Source of the DNA: Pseudomonas koreensis
Lineage (GTDB): Bacteria; Pseudomonadota; Gammaproteobacteria; Pseudomonadales; Pseudomonadaceae
Length of the DNA stretch: 64,000 nucleotides
Assembly (NCBI RefSeq): GCF_024169245.1
Contig: NZ_JALJWP010000001.1
Span: forward strand, 5,209,501-5,273,500
Direction of reading: 5' to 3'
Positions 8,721 through 16,532 of the stretch are shown piece by piece. Under the pieces are notes generated by a model. The model made no database searches. It had not been told where the DNA came from and saw only the letters and a list, made by a program, of their open reading frames with translations. A program made the translations under genes and the position numbers. Every line of letters begins with the position of its first letter. The stretch's first letter is position 1.

Positions 8721-9428
8721 TTAGGTCCAGCCGAGGGATTCGAACAGCGACAGCACGCGGTCGAGGCTGGGCAGAATCGCGTCGGGGCGATAGTCCGGCA
8801 ACAACTGCCGGCCCGTGCCGCGATCGATCCACACGCAACGAAAACCCATGTCCCGCGCCGCTGTGTGATCAAGCATGGGGCTGGCGCAGATGTGCACCAC
8901 TTCATCCCTTGTTACGCCCAATTGCTGATGAGCGTAGTCGAACAGCCGCGGCGCCGGTTTGTAGGCACCGGCCTGCTGCGCGGTGATCACCCGGTCGATA
9001 TGACCACCGAGTTGCGCGACGTTGCCGGCGATGATGTCGTCGTCGGTGTTGGACACAATGCACAGCTTGAAACCCATCGCCTTGAGTTGCGCGAGGGTGT
9101 CGAGCACTTCGGCAAAGGGCGGCATGTTCGGAATCGCCGCCGCCAGACGCTGACTGTCTTCCGGCAGGCTCGGCAAGCCCAATTCTTCCAGAGCCAGTTG
9201 CAGACCGAGGGTGCTCAATTCGCGAAAGGAACGGTGCGGTGGGGTTTGTTCGAGGCGGTGCTCGTGACGATCGTAGACTTCGATCAGCTTATCGGCGTCG
9301 ATGGCGTGCTCGCCCTTCTCGCCGAGGATTTTTTCGACAACGGCTTTCAGGCCTTCGTCCCATTGAATCAGCGTGCCGTAGCAATCGAAGGTCAGCCATT
9401 GCGGGCGTGGCGTATTGTTCAAGGTCAT
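8721..9428 (-). CDS. HAD-superfamily hydrolase, haloacid dehalogenase type II-like
   Basis: 235 residues starting at ATG 9428 after GGAGGAG. HAD motif I is LTFDCYGTLIQWD near residues 11-24 (nucleophile Asp in FDCYGT), motif II is LCIVSNTDDD, motif III Lys lies in AGAYKPAPRLFDYA, and motif IV is VHICASPMLDHTAARDMGF. The pattern is that of 2-haloacid dehalogenase-like proteins, many of which are phosphatases. First gene of a two-gene operon with the class II aldolase. A shared pathway in which the HAD enzyme dephosphorylates or dehalogenates an intermediate is inferred. Confidence 0.88.
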   Translation of the reverse strand: MTLNNTPRPQWLTFDCYGTLIQWDEGLKAVVEKILGEKGEHAIDADKLIEVYDRHEHRLEQTPPHRSFRELSTLGLQLALEELGLPSLPEDSQRLAAAIPNMPPFAEVLDTLAQLKAMGFKLCIVSNTDDDIIAGNVAQLGGHIDRVITAQQAGAYKPAPRLFDYAHQQLGVTRDEVVHICASPMLDHTAARDMGFRCVWIDRGTGRQLLPDYRPDAILPSLDRVLSLFESLGWT

Positions 9429-9474
9429 CGGTCGACTCCTCCAGAGTGAGGACTTCAGCTTATGAGCGCGGGGT

Positions 9475-9525
9475 GATAGTGTGAAATTAAATAAACACGC
9501 GATAGTCATTCGTAAAACCACTATC
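9475..9525. promoter_or_regulatory. Candidate LysR operator in the divergent HAD/lysR intergenic region
   Basis: GATAGT at 9501-9506 and ACTATC at 9520-9525 form an inverted repeat with a 13-base spacer, directly abutting the chosen lysR start. A further GATAGT lies at 9475-9480. The 97-bp gap between the divergent starts (9428 and 9526) must hold both promoters, the usual place for LysR autoregulation and activation. Inferred from symmetry and position only. Confidence 0.45.
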
Positions 9526-10395
9526 ATGGCCGCCACCATGCTGGATCTGGAACTGCTGAAAACCTTCGTCTGTGTGGTCGACGAAGGCAGCTTCACCCGC
9601 GCTGCCGAGCGTGTGCACCGCACGCAATCGACGGTCAGCCAGCAGGTGCGCAAACTCGAAGATCTGGCCGGCCACCCGCTGCTATTGCGCGACCGCAGCG
9701 GATTGAACGTCGCTGTGACCGAGCACGGCGAATTGCTGATCCACTATGCGCGTCGATTGCTGGCGCTGTCCGCTGAAGCCAGCCAAGCACTGGCCAGCGA
9801 TGTCGATCTGGAAGTGCTGCGCATCGGCATGCCGGAAGACTTCGACGCGCGGCGCATGGCGCTGATCCTCGCCGGCTTCACTCGCAGCCACCCGCAAGCG
9901 CGCCTGGAAACCATCAGTGGCATGAGCCTCGACCTGCGCCAACGCCTCGATGCCGGCGACATCGACATCGCCCTGATCAAACGCGAACCCGACAGCGGCC
10001 CGGCATGGGCGACCTGGCCGGAGCGACTGGTATGGGTCAAAAGCCCCGGGTTCGATACCTCCAAGGGCGTGCTGCCGCTGGCGCTGTTTCCCCAGGGTTG
10101 CCTGTATCGACAACGGGCGATTCGCCTGCTCGACGTGGCGCAGAGACCGTGGCGGGTGGCGTTTGGTAGCCACAGCCTGACCGGGATTCAAGCGGCGGTG
10201 GCGTCCGGGTTAGGGGTTTCGGTGTTGCCGGTCTCGGCGGTTTTGCCGGAGCATGAGATGTGTATGGACTTGCCAGAGTTGGCGCCGACGGAACTGGCGC
10301 TGGTTAGTCGTGAAGGGGTTTTGAGCGGGTTGCAGCGGGGGTTGGTGGAGTTTTTGCGTGGGGAGTTGGGGGTGGATGCGGGGGGATTTGCGTGA
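9526..10395 (+). CDS. LysR-family transcriptional regulator
   Basis: 289 residues. The N-terminal winged helix-turn-helix is classic LysR (LDLELLKTFVCVVDEGSFTRAA..VHRTQSTVSQQVRKLED, residues 5-50) and the remainder is the periplasmic-binding-like effector domain. ATG 9526 is chosen from three in-frame ATGs (9481, 9526, 9538); none has a good ribosome binding site, so translation may be weak or leaderless-like. It is divergent from the HAD/aldolase operon and most likely controls it. GC and G-runs are very high in the last 150 bp. Confidence 0.9.
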   Translation: MAATMLDLELLKTFVCVVDEGSFTRAAERVHRTQSTVSQQVRKLEDLAGHPLLLRDRSGLNVAVTEHGELLIHYARRLLALSAEASQALASDVDLEVLRIGMPEDFDARRMALILAGFTRSHPQARLETISGMSLDLRQRLDAGDIDIALIKREPDSGPAWATWPERLVWVKSPGFDTSKGVLPLALFPQGCLYRQRAIRLLDVAQRPWRVAFGSHSLTGIQAAVASGLGVSVLPVSAVLPEHEMCMDLPELAPTELALVSREGVLSGLQRGLVEFLRGELGVDAGGFA

Positions 10396-10412
10396 GTCCC
10401 CCCGAGGGTTGT

Positions 10413-10934
10413 TTATTCGGGTTTGTTGATTTCCCGGAGCAGGTCGGCGGTGGGGATGTTCATGGTGTTTGAGTAGTAGGTTTTGTAGCCGTAGGCGGTG
10501 ATGACGACTTTGCAGGGGATTTGGGTTTTATTGGATAGGAGGTTGTTCAGCTCCGCTACTGACAAATGTCTTTCCGAACTCTGATCGCTGGAAGTTTCAC
10601 TCATGAACGCTCGGGTGAAGTAAGAGAATTTGGCACTTTCGCTTTTTGTTTTCTCGGATCTGATCAATCCGTATGAGGAAAACCGAATGCCTTTGCCCAC
10701 TGAGAAATCCTGATCGTCAGCCAAAGCGCATTTGAGCATGCCTGAGATCATTCCTTCCCGCTCGCCTAGTCCAAAAAGATCCAGAATATCAACATCAGAC
10801 TGATATCTGATTACGTATAAAACAGACTGCTCTCTTTCAACTGACATGAATTTCAGGTGAGCGGCAGGCATAACATGGTCTTTGGCGCACCCTGAGCAAA
10901 TAGCCAGAAACGCGCAAAGCAACGTCCTGTTCAT
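10413..10934 (-). CDS. Small lipoprotein, candidate immunity protein of a PAAR-linked lipase
   Basis: 173 residues, not recognised. It begins with a lipoprotein signal (MNRTLLCAFLAICSGC, lipobox SGC at Cys16), so it should be anchored in the periplasm. There is no known domain; AYGYKTYYSNTMNIP near the C-terminus is notable. Its ATG overlaps the stop of the upstream lipase reading frame by 4 bp (ATGA), showing translational coupling. A periplasmic lipoprotein immediately after a secreted lipase behind a PAAR gene is the standard arrangement of type VI lipase immunity genes, so that role is inferred. GC is lower than in flanking genes. Confidence 0.6.
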   Translation of the reverse strand: MNRTLLCAFLAICSGCAKDHVMPAAHLKFMSVEREQSVLYVIRYQSDVDILDLFGLGEREGMISGMLKCALADDQDFSVGKGIRFSSYGLIRSEKTKSESAKFSYFTRAFMSETSSDQSSERHLSVAELNNLLSNKTQIPCKVVITAYGYKTYYSNTMNIPTADLLREINKPE

Positions 10935-11661
10935 GCTGGAAACTCCTTCATGATCGAGTCGAAGAGAAGATCACTCGCCGTTTTTCCCCCGGCGATACGC
11001 GCAGTGAACAATCCCAATGCATTCGCGTGATTGGTGTCAACATTGGTGTTCAATGAAGGTCCGCATGAAATTGTCCATTTCTCGCCAAAATCCGCGACTC
11101 CGTCTGATGAGTCTCTTCTGGATGGCGTTGCTTTGACATTTATCCAGTCGAGAGCGACTGGATCGGGAGCGCCAAAGTAGATGTCTGAGCCAGCCCAGAC
11201 CAAAGCCCCCTCACCCACCGGGTCAAGGGTAATTAACATTTGAACTTTGTAATTCCAATCCGACATCAACTTCGTCAAGTGCGCGCCATTCCACCCACCG
11301 AGGCTATGCCCAATGATGTAAACGGGACAGCTTTTATACGGGATCAGACTCAGGACGTACCGCTGTATATCCTGCTTTCCTCTGACTTGGTTGTAACCCA
11401 ACAATCCGACTTGTATTTCCCTTCCCTCGCAAGCGTTAAAGCTCGCTCATCAAATTCCTTGCGCGCCTCTTGGATGTTTCCATACGGCCCAGAAAAGTAA
11501 TAACTCTCCTTATCCCCAGCCCCACCAATAAAAAGCACAATCGCCTTGGTACTTTCCACCGGCACAGGCTTGGCACTGACATCCTTCTTGTCGGTCAGCA
11601 CATGTTCCTTATGCAGCCTGTAAGTGTTGCCCTTGGCGCACGTTACCGTCTCAGCCGTCAT
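10931..11661 (-). pseudogene. Lipase-like alpha/beta hydrolase, candidate T6SS effector, interrupted by a frameshift
   Basis: The first frame (11661 down to 11350) starts at an ATG after GGAGGAG and reads ..KAIVLFIGGAGDKESYYFSG..; its sequence continues in another frame (11404 down to 10931) with VYIIGHSLGGWNGAHL. The break is near 11395-11405, where one missing base would restore a continuous protein of about 243 residues. A full catalytic triad is present across the two parts: Ser in GHSLGG, Asp in LITLDPVG, His in DTNHANA. It follows the PAAR gene by 3 bp and overlaps the candidate immunity gene. No member of the named Tle families could be assigned. It could be a real mutation or a sequencing error. 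Confidence 0.7.
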
Positions 11662-11664
11662 GCC

Positions 11665-12162
11665 TCACTCCTCCAGAAACAGCTTGATGGTTTCAGGCAG
11701 GTGCGAACTGACCTCATGGGTAAATCCGGCGGCATCAGACACGCCGTGCTCCATGCGCCCGTCGGCGCGCTGGATTATGTAGGGGTGATCGGGCATCGGT
11801 TCACCGGTCACATCGTTGACCAGTTTCAACATGTCGGTGAAGTGCACCGGCATCGGCAGCAGACCACTGAAAGGCGCCACGACTACGGTGTCGCCAATGA
11901 TCACCGTGCCTGAACCGCCGATGACGACATTACCGTGGCCACCGGTGCTGTCCAGCGTCGCCGCGTTCAGGCCATTGATGAACACGGTGCCGGATACAGC
12001 GCCGCTGATCGCGCTGCCGCAAGCGGACTTGTCGGTCATGCGTGCAGCCGCCAGACCGTCGAAATTCACGTTCGGCGAGCCGCTGACGATCGGGTTGGTG
12101 CCGTGTCCTGGCAATGGGCAGGCGGTTGGGTCGGTGACGCGGGCCGCGGGTTTTCCGCTCAT
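11665..12162 (-). CDS. PAAR-domain protein (type VI secretion spike tip)
   Basis: 165 residues. The N-terminal two thirds form a PAAR domain: AARVTDPTACPLPGHG, NPIVSGSPNVNFDGLAAARMTD, ACGSAI, then VFINGLNAATLDS and GGSGTVIIGDTVV, with His and Cys ligands for the tip metal. The C-terminal ~55 residues (DMLKLVNDVTGEPMPDHPYIIQRADG) form a small beta-rich extension. PAAR proteins sharpen the VgrG spike and carry cargo to target cells. The gene starts at ATG 12162 after AAGGAGCTG. It heads PAAR/lipase/lipoprotein, and no other T6SS gene is in the window, so it is an orphan cassette depending on a machine elsewhere. Confidence 0.9.
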   Translation of the reverse strand: MSGKPAARVTDPTACPLPGHGTNPIVSGSPNVNFDGLAAARMTDKSACGSAISGAVSGTVFINGLNAATLDSTGGHGNVVIGGSGTVIIGDTVVVAPFSGLLPMPVHFTDMLKLVNDVTGEPMPDHPYIIQRADGRMEHGVSDAAGFTHEVSSHLPETIKLFLEE

Positions 12163-12246
12163 GAACAGCTCCTTGCAATGTGTCGTGCAGATCCTTTGAG
12201 GCGCGCAGCATGCGTGAATTTGCCAAGCGCTACAAATCTTCAGACG

Positions 12247-12273
12247 AAAAAAAGGCGCTCACGGGAGCGCCTG
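12247..12273 (-). terminator. Rho-independent terminator after RNase T2 gene
   Basis: On the minus strand a GGCGC/GCGCC stem with a short loop is followed by seven T. It lies just after the stop of the RNase T2 gene (12299) and upstream of the PAAR cassette, separating the two units. Confidence 0.85.
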
Positions 12274-12298
12274 TTTGTCCTGGCTCATTACGGATGTC

Positions 12299-12967
12299 TC
12301 ACCGTGCCGGCGGCACCCGGATATCCCCCGCGCGGCACTGAGTCTTCACCCCTTTGCCACACGCGCCGAATTGCAAATCCTTGCCCATGCACACCCGCAC
12401 TTCCGACAGCTGCGGGCCGCTGCAAACCACCGCAATTCCATCCTCGGGAATACCCGGATTGGCCTTGCGAAACAGATCGACAATCTCCTGCGCTTCGAAG
12501 TAGTACGACGTCGAGCCGAACGGCTGCAACTCCTGCGGAATCTTCACAGCGCCGAGAGCCTGATCTGACTTGTCCAGATAGCCCATCGCACCAAGACCGC
12601 TGCAGGTGCCGTGCTTGGACCATTCGTGATCGAGTAGTTTTTTCGTGGGGTACATCGTCAGGCCTTTGCTGGTTTCTGCCGCCGACAGCGTCGTCAGCGG
12701 CGGGCAGGATTCTGGCCAGCCACCCTTGGCATATTGCGGCCACAAGCCGTGCAGGACAAACCCATAACCCTTGCCGGTGCATTGCGCGTCGTCCTTGTGC
12801 GTCAGACAAAAGGTCGGCGACCAGGACAGCGCCAGCAGGTAGTAGTCGAACACCCCCGCCACCGACTCCGCCTGCGCTTTGTTCGATGACGGCTGACGCG
12901 CCGAGCTCATGCCGATGCTACCGGCCGTCAGCGCAATCAGCGCCAGAATTGTAAACAGCTTTTTCAT
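12299..12967 (-). CDS. Periplasmic ribonuclease T2 family (RNase I-like)
   Basis: Cleaves single-stranded RNA non-specifically. It has 222 residues with a signal peptide (MKKLFTILALIALTAGS..). Both catalytic boxes are intact: CAS I FVLHGLWP near residue 85 and CAS II HEWSKHGTC near 125, each with its His. Several Cys (FCLTH, AQCTGKG, ESCPP, GTCSG, VVCSG) fit disulphides of an exported enzyme. The start at ATG 12967 follows AAGGAATG. The gene is monocistronic with its own terminator. It probably scavenges extracellular RNA; toxicity to neighbours is not suggested by context. Confidence 0.92.
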   Translation of the reverse strand: MKKLFTILALIALTAGSIGMSSARQPSSNKAQAESVAGVFDYYLLALSWSPTFCLTHKDDAQCTGKGYGFVLHGLWPQYAKGGWPESCPPLTTLSAAETSKGLTMYPTKKLLDHEWSKHGTCSGLGAMGYLDKSDQALGAVKIPQELQPFGSTSYYFEAQEIVDLFRKANPGIPEDGIAVVCSGPQLSEVRVCMGKDLQFGACGKGVKTQCRAGDIRVPPAR

Positions 12968-13131
12968 TGACCCATTCCTTGGGACGCCTGCGTCCGTGGT
13001 TTTCGTTGATGGCCAGCGTTGGCCAGCGCTGATTTCGACACGTTTGTATTGCAAGCGCATGACGCAAGGCAAGGCCCTGCGCCGTGCAAAGGTCTACGCT
13101 GAACAGGCAGACATCCAACAAGGGAACCGAC

Positions 13132-13602
13132 ATGAGTAAAGCAGACGAACTCGCCGCCAGACTCAAGCAGACCCGGCATACCCAGGCTGATGCGGCGCTG
13201 GAAATCGATTGCTGGCCTGCTCAGGTGTACGACTTGTACCACCGCATCGAGGGCTGGCTGCAGCCAGTCACCGAAGTGGGATTGAAGATTCGCCGCAATC
13301 CTACGCACGTTTGCGAAACTTCGCCGGACGGCGAAAGCCACGACTACGCCATCGACCAGTTGGTGATCGAAGCGAACCATCACAGTTTGATGTTCGATCC
13401 GATTGCGCGGTTTACCGAGGATGGTTGCGGGCGTGTCGAAATCAAAGTGCCAGGGCGCGATCAGTCGTTGCTGCGCACCGTTGACGAGCACGGCGAAAGC
13501 CACTGGTGGTTGCAGACTATCGAGACCGGCCAGGAGCTGGATGCGATTGCACTGACGGAAAACAATCTGCTGCAAGTAGTGCAGCAAGGGCTGGGCCTCT
13601 AA
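13132..13602 (+). CDS. Uncharacterised small cytosolic protein
   Basis: 156 residues, no recognised family. It starts at ATG 13132 after AAGGGAACC. No signal peptide or membrane segment. Two Trp-rich spots (EIDCWPAQVYDLYHRIEGWLQP, residues 22-43, and ESHWWLQTIETG near 125) and an acidic N-terminus are its main traits; a fold of mixed helix and sheet is likely. It is divergent from the RNase T2 gene and 100 bp upstream of the pheC-like gene on the same strand. Function unknown. Confidence 0.78.
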   Translation: MSKADELAARLKQTRHTQADAALEIDCWPAQVYDLYHRIEGWLQPVTEVGLKIRRNPTHVCETSPDGESHDYAIDQLVIEANHHSLMFDPIARFTEDGCGRVEIKVPGRDQSLLRTVDEHGESHWWLQTIETGQELDAIALTENNLLQVVQQGLGL

Positions 13603-13702
13603 CGGATCAACACTGACGGGTAACGTCGGACTGGATCAACGGTGAGAACGTGGTTAACTTCGAACACGTTCTTCCCGCCCACTCCAGAGAAAAGTCCGAC
13701 AG

Positions 13703-14491
13703 ATGCCAACGACAAAAACCACATTCCTGCTCGGTGCATTGCTCGCGTTGCCTTTCACCGCTCAGGCAGCCGAGCCGACAACCCACCTCGACAGCATCCA
13801 GCAACAAGGCCAGTTGCGCGTCTGCACCACCGGCGACTACAAGCCCTACACCTTCAAGCGCAGCGATGGCGACTTCGAAGGCATCGACATCAGCATGGCC
13901 CGCTCACTGGCCGACAGCCTCGGCGTCAAGGTGCAATGGGTGCAGACCACCTGGAAAACCCTGATGCCCGACATGCAGGCTGGCAAATGCGACATCGGCA
14001 TGGGCGGCATCTCGGTCACACTGGAACGGCAGAAAAAAGCCTATTTCAGCAACACCCTCGACACCGACGGCAAGATCCCGCTGGTGCGCTGCGCCGACCA
14101 GGCCAGATACCAGACCATCGAACAGATCAACCAGCCCGACGTACGCCTGGTGGAACCTGCCGGCGGCACCAACGAAGCCTTCGTCCACGCCTTCCTGCCC
14201 AAAGCGCAACTGGCCCTGCACGACAATTTGACGATCTTCCAGCAACTGCTCGACAACAAAGCCGACGTGATGATCACCGACGCGTCGGAAGCGCTGTATC
14301 AGCAGAAACTCAAACCGGGCCTGTGCGCGGTGAATCCGCATCAATACATGCAATATGGCGAAAAAGCGTACTTGCTGCCGCGCGATGATATTAGCTGGAA
14401 ACTGTATGTCGATCAGTGGCTGCATTTGAGCAAGGTTACTGGCAAGTATCAGCAGACGTTGAGTGAGTGGATTGCGGTGCCGGCGCAGTAA
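13703..14491 (+). CDS. pheC: Periplasmic cyclohexadienyl dehydratase (PheC-like; SBP fold)
   Basis: 262 residues with a signal peptide ending AQA at residue 22. The fold is that of solute-binding protein family 3: LRVCTTGDYKPYTFKRSDGDFEGIDISMARSLA at residues 37-70, GISVTLERQKKAYFS, PGGTNEAF-like GGTNEAFVHAFLPKA, and TIFQQLLDNKADVMITDASEA. Close correspondence to P. aeruginosa PheC as I recall it (TGDYKPF, ISINLERQ.AYFS, KADLMMTDAIEA, CAVHP, EKAYLLPRD) points to the arogenate/prephenate dehydratase that makes phenylalanine in the periplasm. A plain amino-acid binding protein is the alternative; no ABC permease genes are adjacent, which favours the enzyme. Confidence 0.78.
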   Translation: MPTTKTTFLLGALLALPFTAQAAEPTTHLDSIQQQGQLRVCTTGDYKPYTFKRSDGDFEGIDISMARSLADSLGVKVQWVQTTWKTLMPDMQAGKCDIGMGGISVTLERQKKAYFSNTLDTDGKIPLVRCADQARYQTIEQINQPDVRLVEPAGGTNEAFVHAFLPKAQLALHDNLTIFQQLLDNKADVMITDASEALYQQKLKPGLCAVNPHQYMQYGEKAYLLPRDDISWKLYVDQWLHLSKVTGKYQQTLSEWIAVPAQ

Positions 14492-14639
14492 CCGTTAATC
14501 GTCGTGCAGCATGCCGGAGCTGTATTGACTGAGGCTGCTGCCGATGCTGTTGGCGACAAACTACAGATAACGTCGAAACGTCCTACGCGACCTAATGAAA
14601 GGGCTTACTGAAAACCCATTTTTGACAGTTCCATCATCC

Positions 14640-14677
14640 AAAAAAAACCCGCTTCAACCGAAGCTGAAACGGGTTCT
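14640..14677 (-). terminator. Rho-independent terminator, minus strand
   Basis: On the minus strand AACCCGTTTCAGCTTCGGTT then GAAGCGGGTT forms a stem followed by eight T. It lies 20 bases after the stop of the small minus-strand frame at 14697, so something is or was transcribed leftward through it. Confidence 0.75.
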
Positions 14678-14696
14678 TTCCCTCTGAAAACGACCG

Positions 14697-14795
14697 TTAC
14701 TTCAGGTCGTCAAAGTGGTCTCGCAGGAACTCGTCAAAGCGAAACTCTTTCAACAATTTCCATACGAGGCTCAGCGCACGCAGCAAAAGCTTCAT
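14697..14795 (-). CDS. Small 32-residue amphipathic protein or 3' end of a decayed gene
   Basis: Reads MKLLLRALSLVWKLLKEFRF then DEFLRDHFDDLK, starting at ATG 14795 with GGAGG 10 bases upstream, and is followed by a terminator at 14640-14677. The first half is a basic hydrophobic helix, the second half acidic. The frame stays open upstream for about 28 more codons (through ..TGYIDVLAEGTRDPV..), so it may instead be the C-terminus of a longer gene whose 5' part is gone. Not recognised. The strong ribosome binding site and the terminator argue for expression; the surrounding decay argues against an intact full gene. Confidence 0.45.
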   Translation of the reverse strand: MKLLLRALSLVWKLLKEFRFDEFLRDHFDDLK

Positions 14796-14858
14796 ACGTT
14801 TTGGCCTCCAGGTTGGGGGCCAAACCTCGAGCACGCTTACCGGATCACGCGTGCCTTC

Positions 14859-15208
14859 GGCCAACACGTCAATGTAGCCAGTGAGGCGGCCGGTTGAAGT
14901 CCCTCCGAGACATCAATCCGGCACGGGTGCAAAACCGTGTCAGCGGGCGTGAAACCGTTAAGTCACCAGCCAAACCTCACCGCGGCACTAACATGTGAGC
15001 GCCGGCATGATAACCCAGAATATTCAGCTCCAAGCCTACTCTTTGGGTTCCTCATGCAGGACAATCGATTGTTTTTGTAATACGTTATTTCTGTCAGTAT
15101 CACCACGAGAAAATATTTCTCCAAGGCTCCCCAGCGCTAGCAAAAATACCGTTGCATGTTTGCGCAAAGATTCATACCATGGCCACACGTCAATGTAGCT
15201 AGTGATGC
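14859..15208. repeat. Imperfect 29-bp direct repeat bracketing a 290-bp low-GC segment
   Basis: Copies at 14859-14887 and 15181-15208 agree at 26 of 29 positions by my count (one gap, two substitutions); the shared core is ACACGTCAATGTAG. On the minus strand both read ..YIDV. The segment between is AT-rich at its right end and holds a 50-codon minus-strand open frame (15036-15188, VWPWYESLRKHATVFLLALG..) lacking a ribosome binding site. The interval 14492-15480 holds no intact known gene; it looks like duplicated and eroded gene ends. Confidence 0.55.
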
Positions 15209-15211
15209 ATC

Positions 15212-15268
15212 AGTCTCGGTCGCAACCCGAGACTAGAAAAAACCGCCCCGCAAAGGCGGTTTTTTTTC
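15212..15268 (+). terminator. Tandem stem-loops with poly-T, terminator (bidirectional)
   Basis: First stem AGTCTCGG/CCGAGACT at 15212-15234, then AACCGCC/GGCGGTT at 15241-15262 flanked by A-run and eight T. The second hairpin is a textbook rho-independent terminator and works in either direction. The double hairpin end is often seen in small regulatory RNAs, but no promoter for one is evident. Confidence 0.75.
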
Positions 15269-15486
15269 GCCTGCGATCTGACAGCTACGTTGCCAACGTT
15301 TTCAACATCATTTCTGCGGTGCGCAGACTGAGATTGGCGAGGAAAACGGGGACGGATTTATTTGCATCCGATCCCCCTCTTAGCATGTGAATGAACTCCA
15401 CCATCGGATTGACTTTCCGGAGCTCTGTCCAACCTCAATCCTGATAAACTCCCCACTTTCCAGCCCCACCCAATCCAGAACCGCCA

Positions 15487-16482
15487 ATGTCCCCTATCAC
15501 CGCCACAGACGCCCCACTCTCCCGCCGCTTCTCCGTCGCCCCCATGATGGACTGGACGGACCGCCACTGCCGGTACTTCCTCCGCCTCCTGTCCAAGCAC
15601 GCCCTGCTCTACACCGAAATGGTCACCACTGGCGCGTTGCTCAACGGCGATCACGAACGTTTCCTCCGTCACAACGAAGCCGAGCACCCGCTCGCGTTGC
15701 AGCTCGGCGGTAGCGTTCCGCTTGATCTCGCGGCCTGCGCGCGTATGGCGCAAGAGCACGGCTACGACGAAGTGAACTTGAACGTTGGCTGCCCGAGCGA
15801 TCGTGTGCAGAACAACATGATCGGCGCCTGCCTGATGGGGCATCCGCAGCTTGTGGCGGATTGTGTCAAGGCGATGCGCGATGCGGTGTCGATTCCGGTG
15901 ACGGTGAAGCATCGGATCGGCATCAACGGGCGCGACAGTTATGCCGAGCTGTGCGATTTCGTCGGTACGGTGCGGGATGCCGGATGTACGAGTTTTACCG
16001 TGCATGCGCGGATTGCGATTCTCGAAGGGCTGTCGCCAAAGGAGAATCGTGACATTCCGCCGTTGCGTTATGACGTCGCGGCGCAGTTGAAGGCTGATTT
16101 TCCTGAGCTGGAGATTGTGTTGAACGGCGGGATCAAGACCATGGAAGCCTGCCATGAGCATCTGCAGACTTTCGACGGTGTGATGTTGGGGCGTGAGGCT
16201 TATCACAATCCGTATTTGCTGGCGGAGGTGGATCAGCAGTTGTTTGGCAGTTCGGCGCCGGTGATCAGTCGGGCTGAGGCGTTGGCGCAGTTGCGTCCTT
16301 ATATAGCCGAGCATTTGCAGGCCGGTGGGGCGATGCATCACATCACGCGGCATGTGTTGGGTTTGGGTACCGGTTTCCCCGGGGCGCGCAAGTTTCGGCA
16401 GCTGTTGTCGGTGGATATTCACAAGGCCAAGGATCCGCTGGCGTTGCTGGATCCGGCGGGTGAGTTGCTTGAAGGGCGTTGA
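15487..16482 (+). CDS. dusA: tRNA-dihydrouridine(20/20a) synthase DusA
   Basis: FMN enzyme that reduces uridine 20 and 20a in the D-loop of tRNA. It has 331 residues, normal for DusA. The FMN-binding TIM barrel opens with RRFSVAPMMDWTDRHCRYF; the catalytic Cys lies in NLNVGCPSDRVQNN near residue 105; HRIGIN, FTVHAR, and NGGIKT follow, and the helical C-terminal domain includes ITRHVLGLGTGFPGARKFR. The start is ATG 15487. In P. aeruginosa dusA is directly followed by tal; here tal lies 24 kb away beyond an EPS locus. Confidence 0.95.
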   Translation: MSPITATDAPLSRRFSVAPMMDWTDRHCRYFLRLLSKHALLYTEMVTTGALLNGDHERFLRHNEAEHPLALQLGGSVPLDLAACARMAQEHGYDEVNLNVGCPSDRVQNNMIGACLMGHPQLVADCVKAMRDAVSIPVTVKHRIGINGRDSYAELCDFVGTVRDAGCTSFTVHARIAILEGLSPKENRDIPPLRYDVAAQLKADFPELEIVLNGGIKTMEACHEHLQTFDGVMLGREAYHNPYLLAEVDQQLFGSSAPVISRAEALAQLRPYIAEHLQAGGAMHHITRHVLGLGTGFPGARKFRQLLSVDIHKAKDPLALLDPAGELLEGR

Positions 16483-16499
16483 TGCCCTCCCCTCATATC

Positions 16500-16527
16500 A
16501 GCCAGGCGGCTTGATCCGCCTGGCTTG
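16500..16527. terminator. Hairpin between convergent dusA and uppP
   Basis: AGCCAGGCGG and CCGCCTGGCT pair around a six-base loop. The gap between the two stops (16482 and 16533) is only 50 bp and this hairpin fills it, so it probably ends both transcripts although the T-run is weak. Confidence 0.6.
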
Positions 16528-16532
16528 ACACC

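Noticed and set aside
11390..11410. Programmed ribosomal frameshift in the lipase gene
   Set aside because: No slippery heptamer and no following pseudoknot; the first frame continues past the break to a normal stop.
14880..15000. tRNA-like or small RNA fold
   Set aside because: A short hairpin is possible (ACGG..CCGT), but there is no acceptor stem, T-loop or CCA, and no promoter that I can place.
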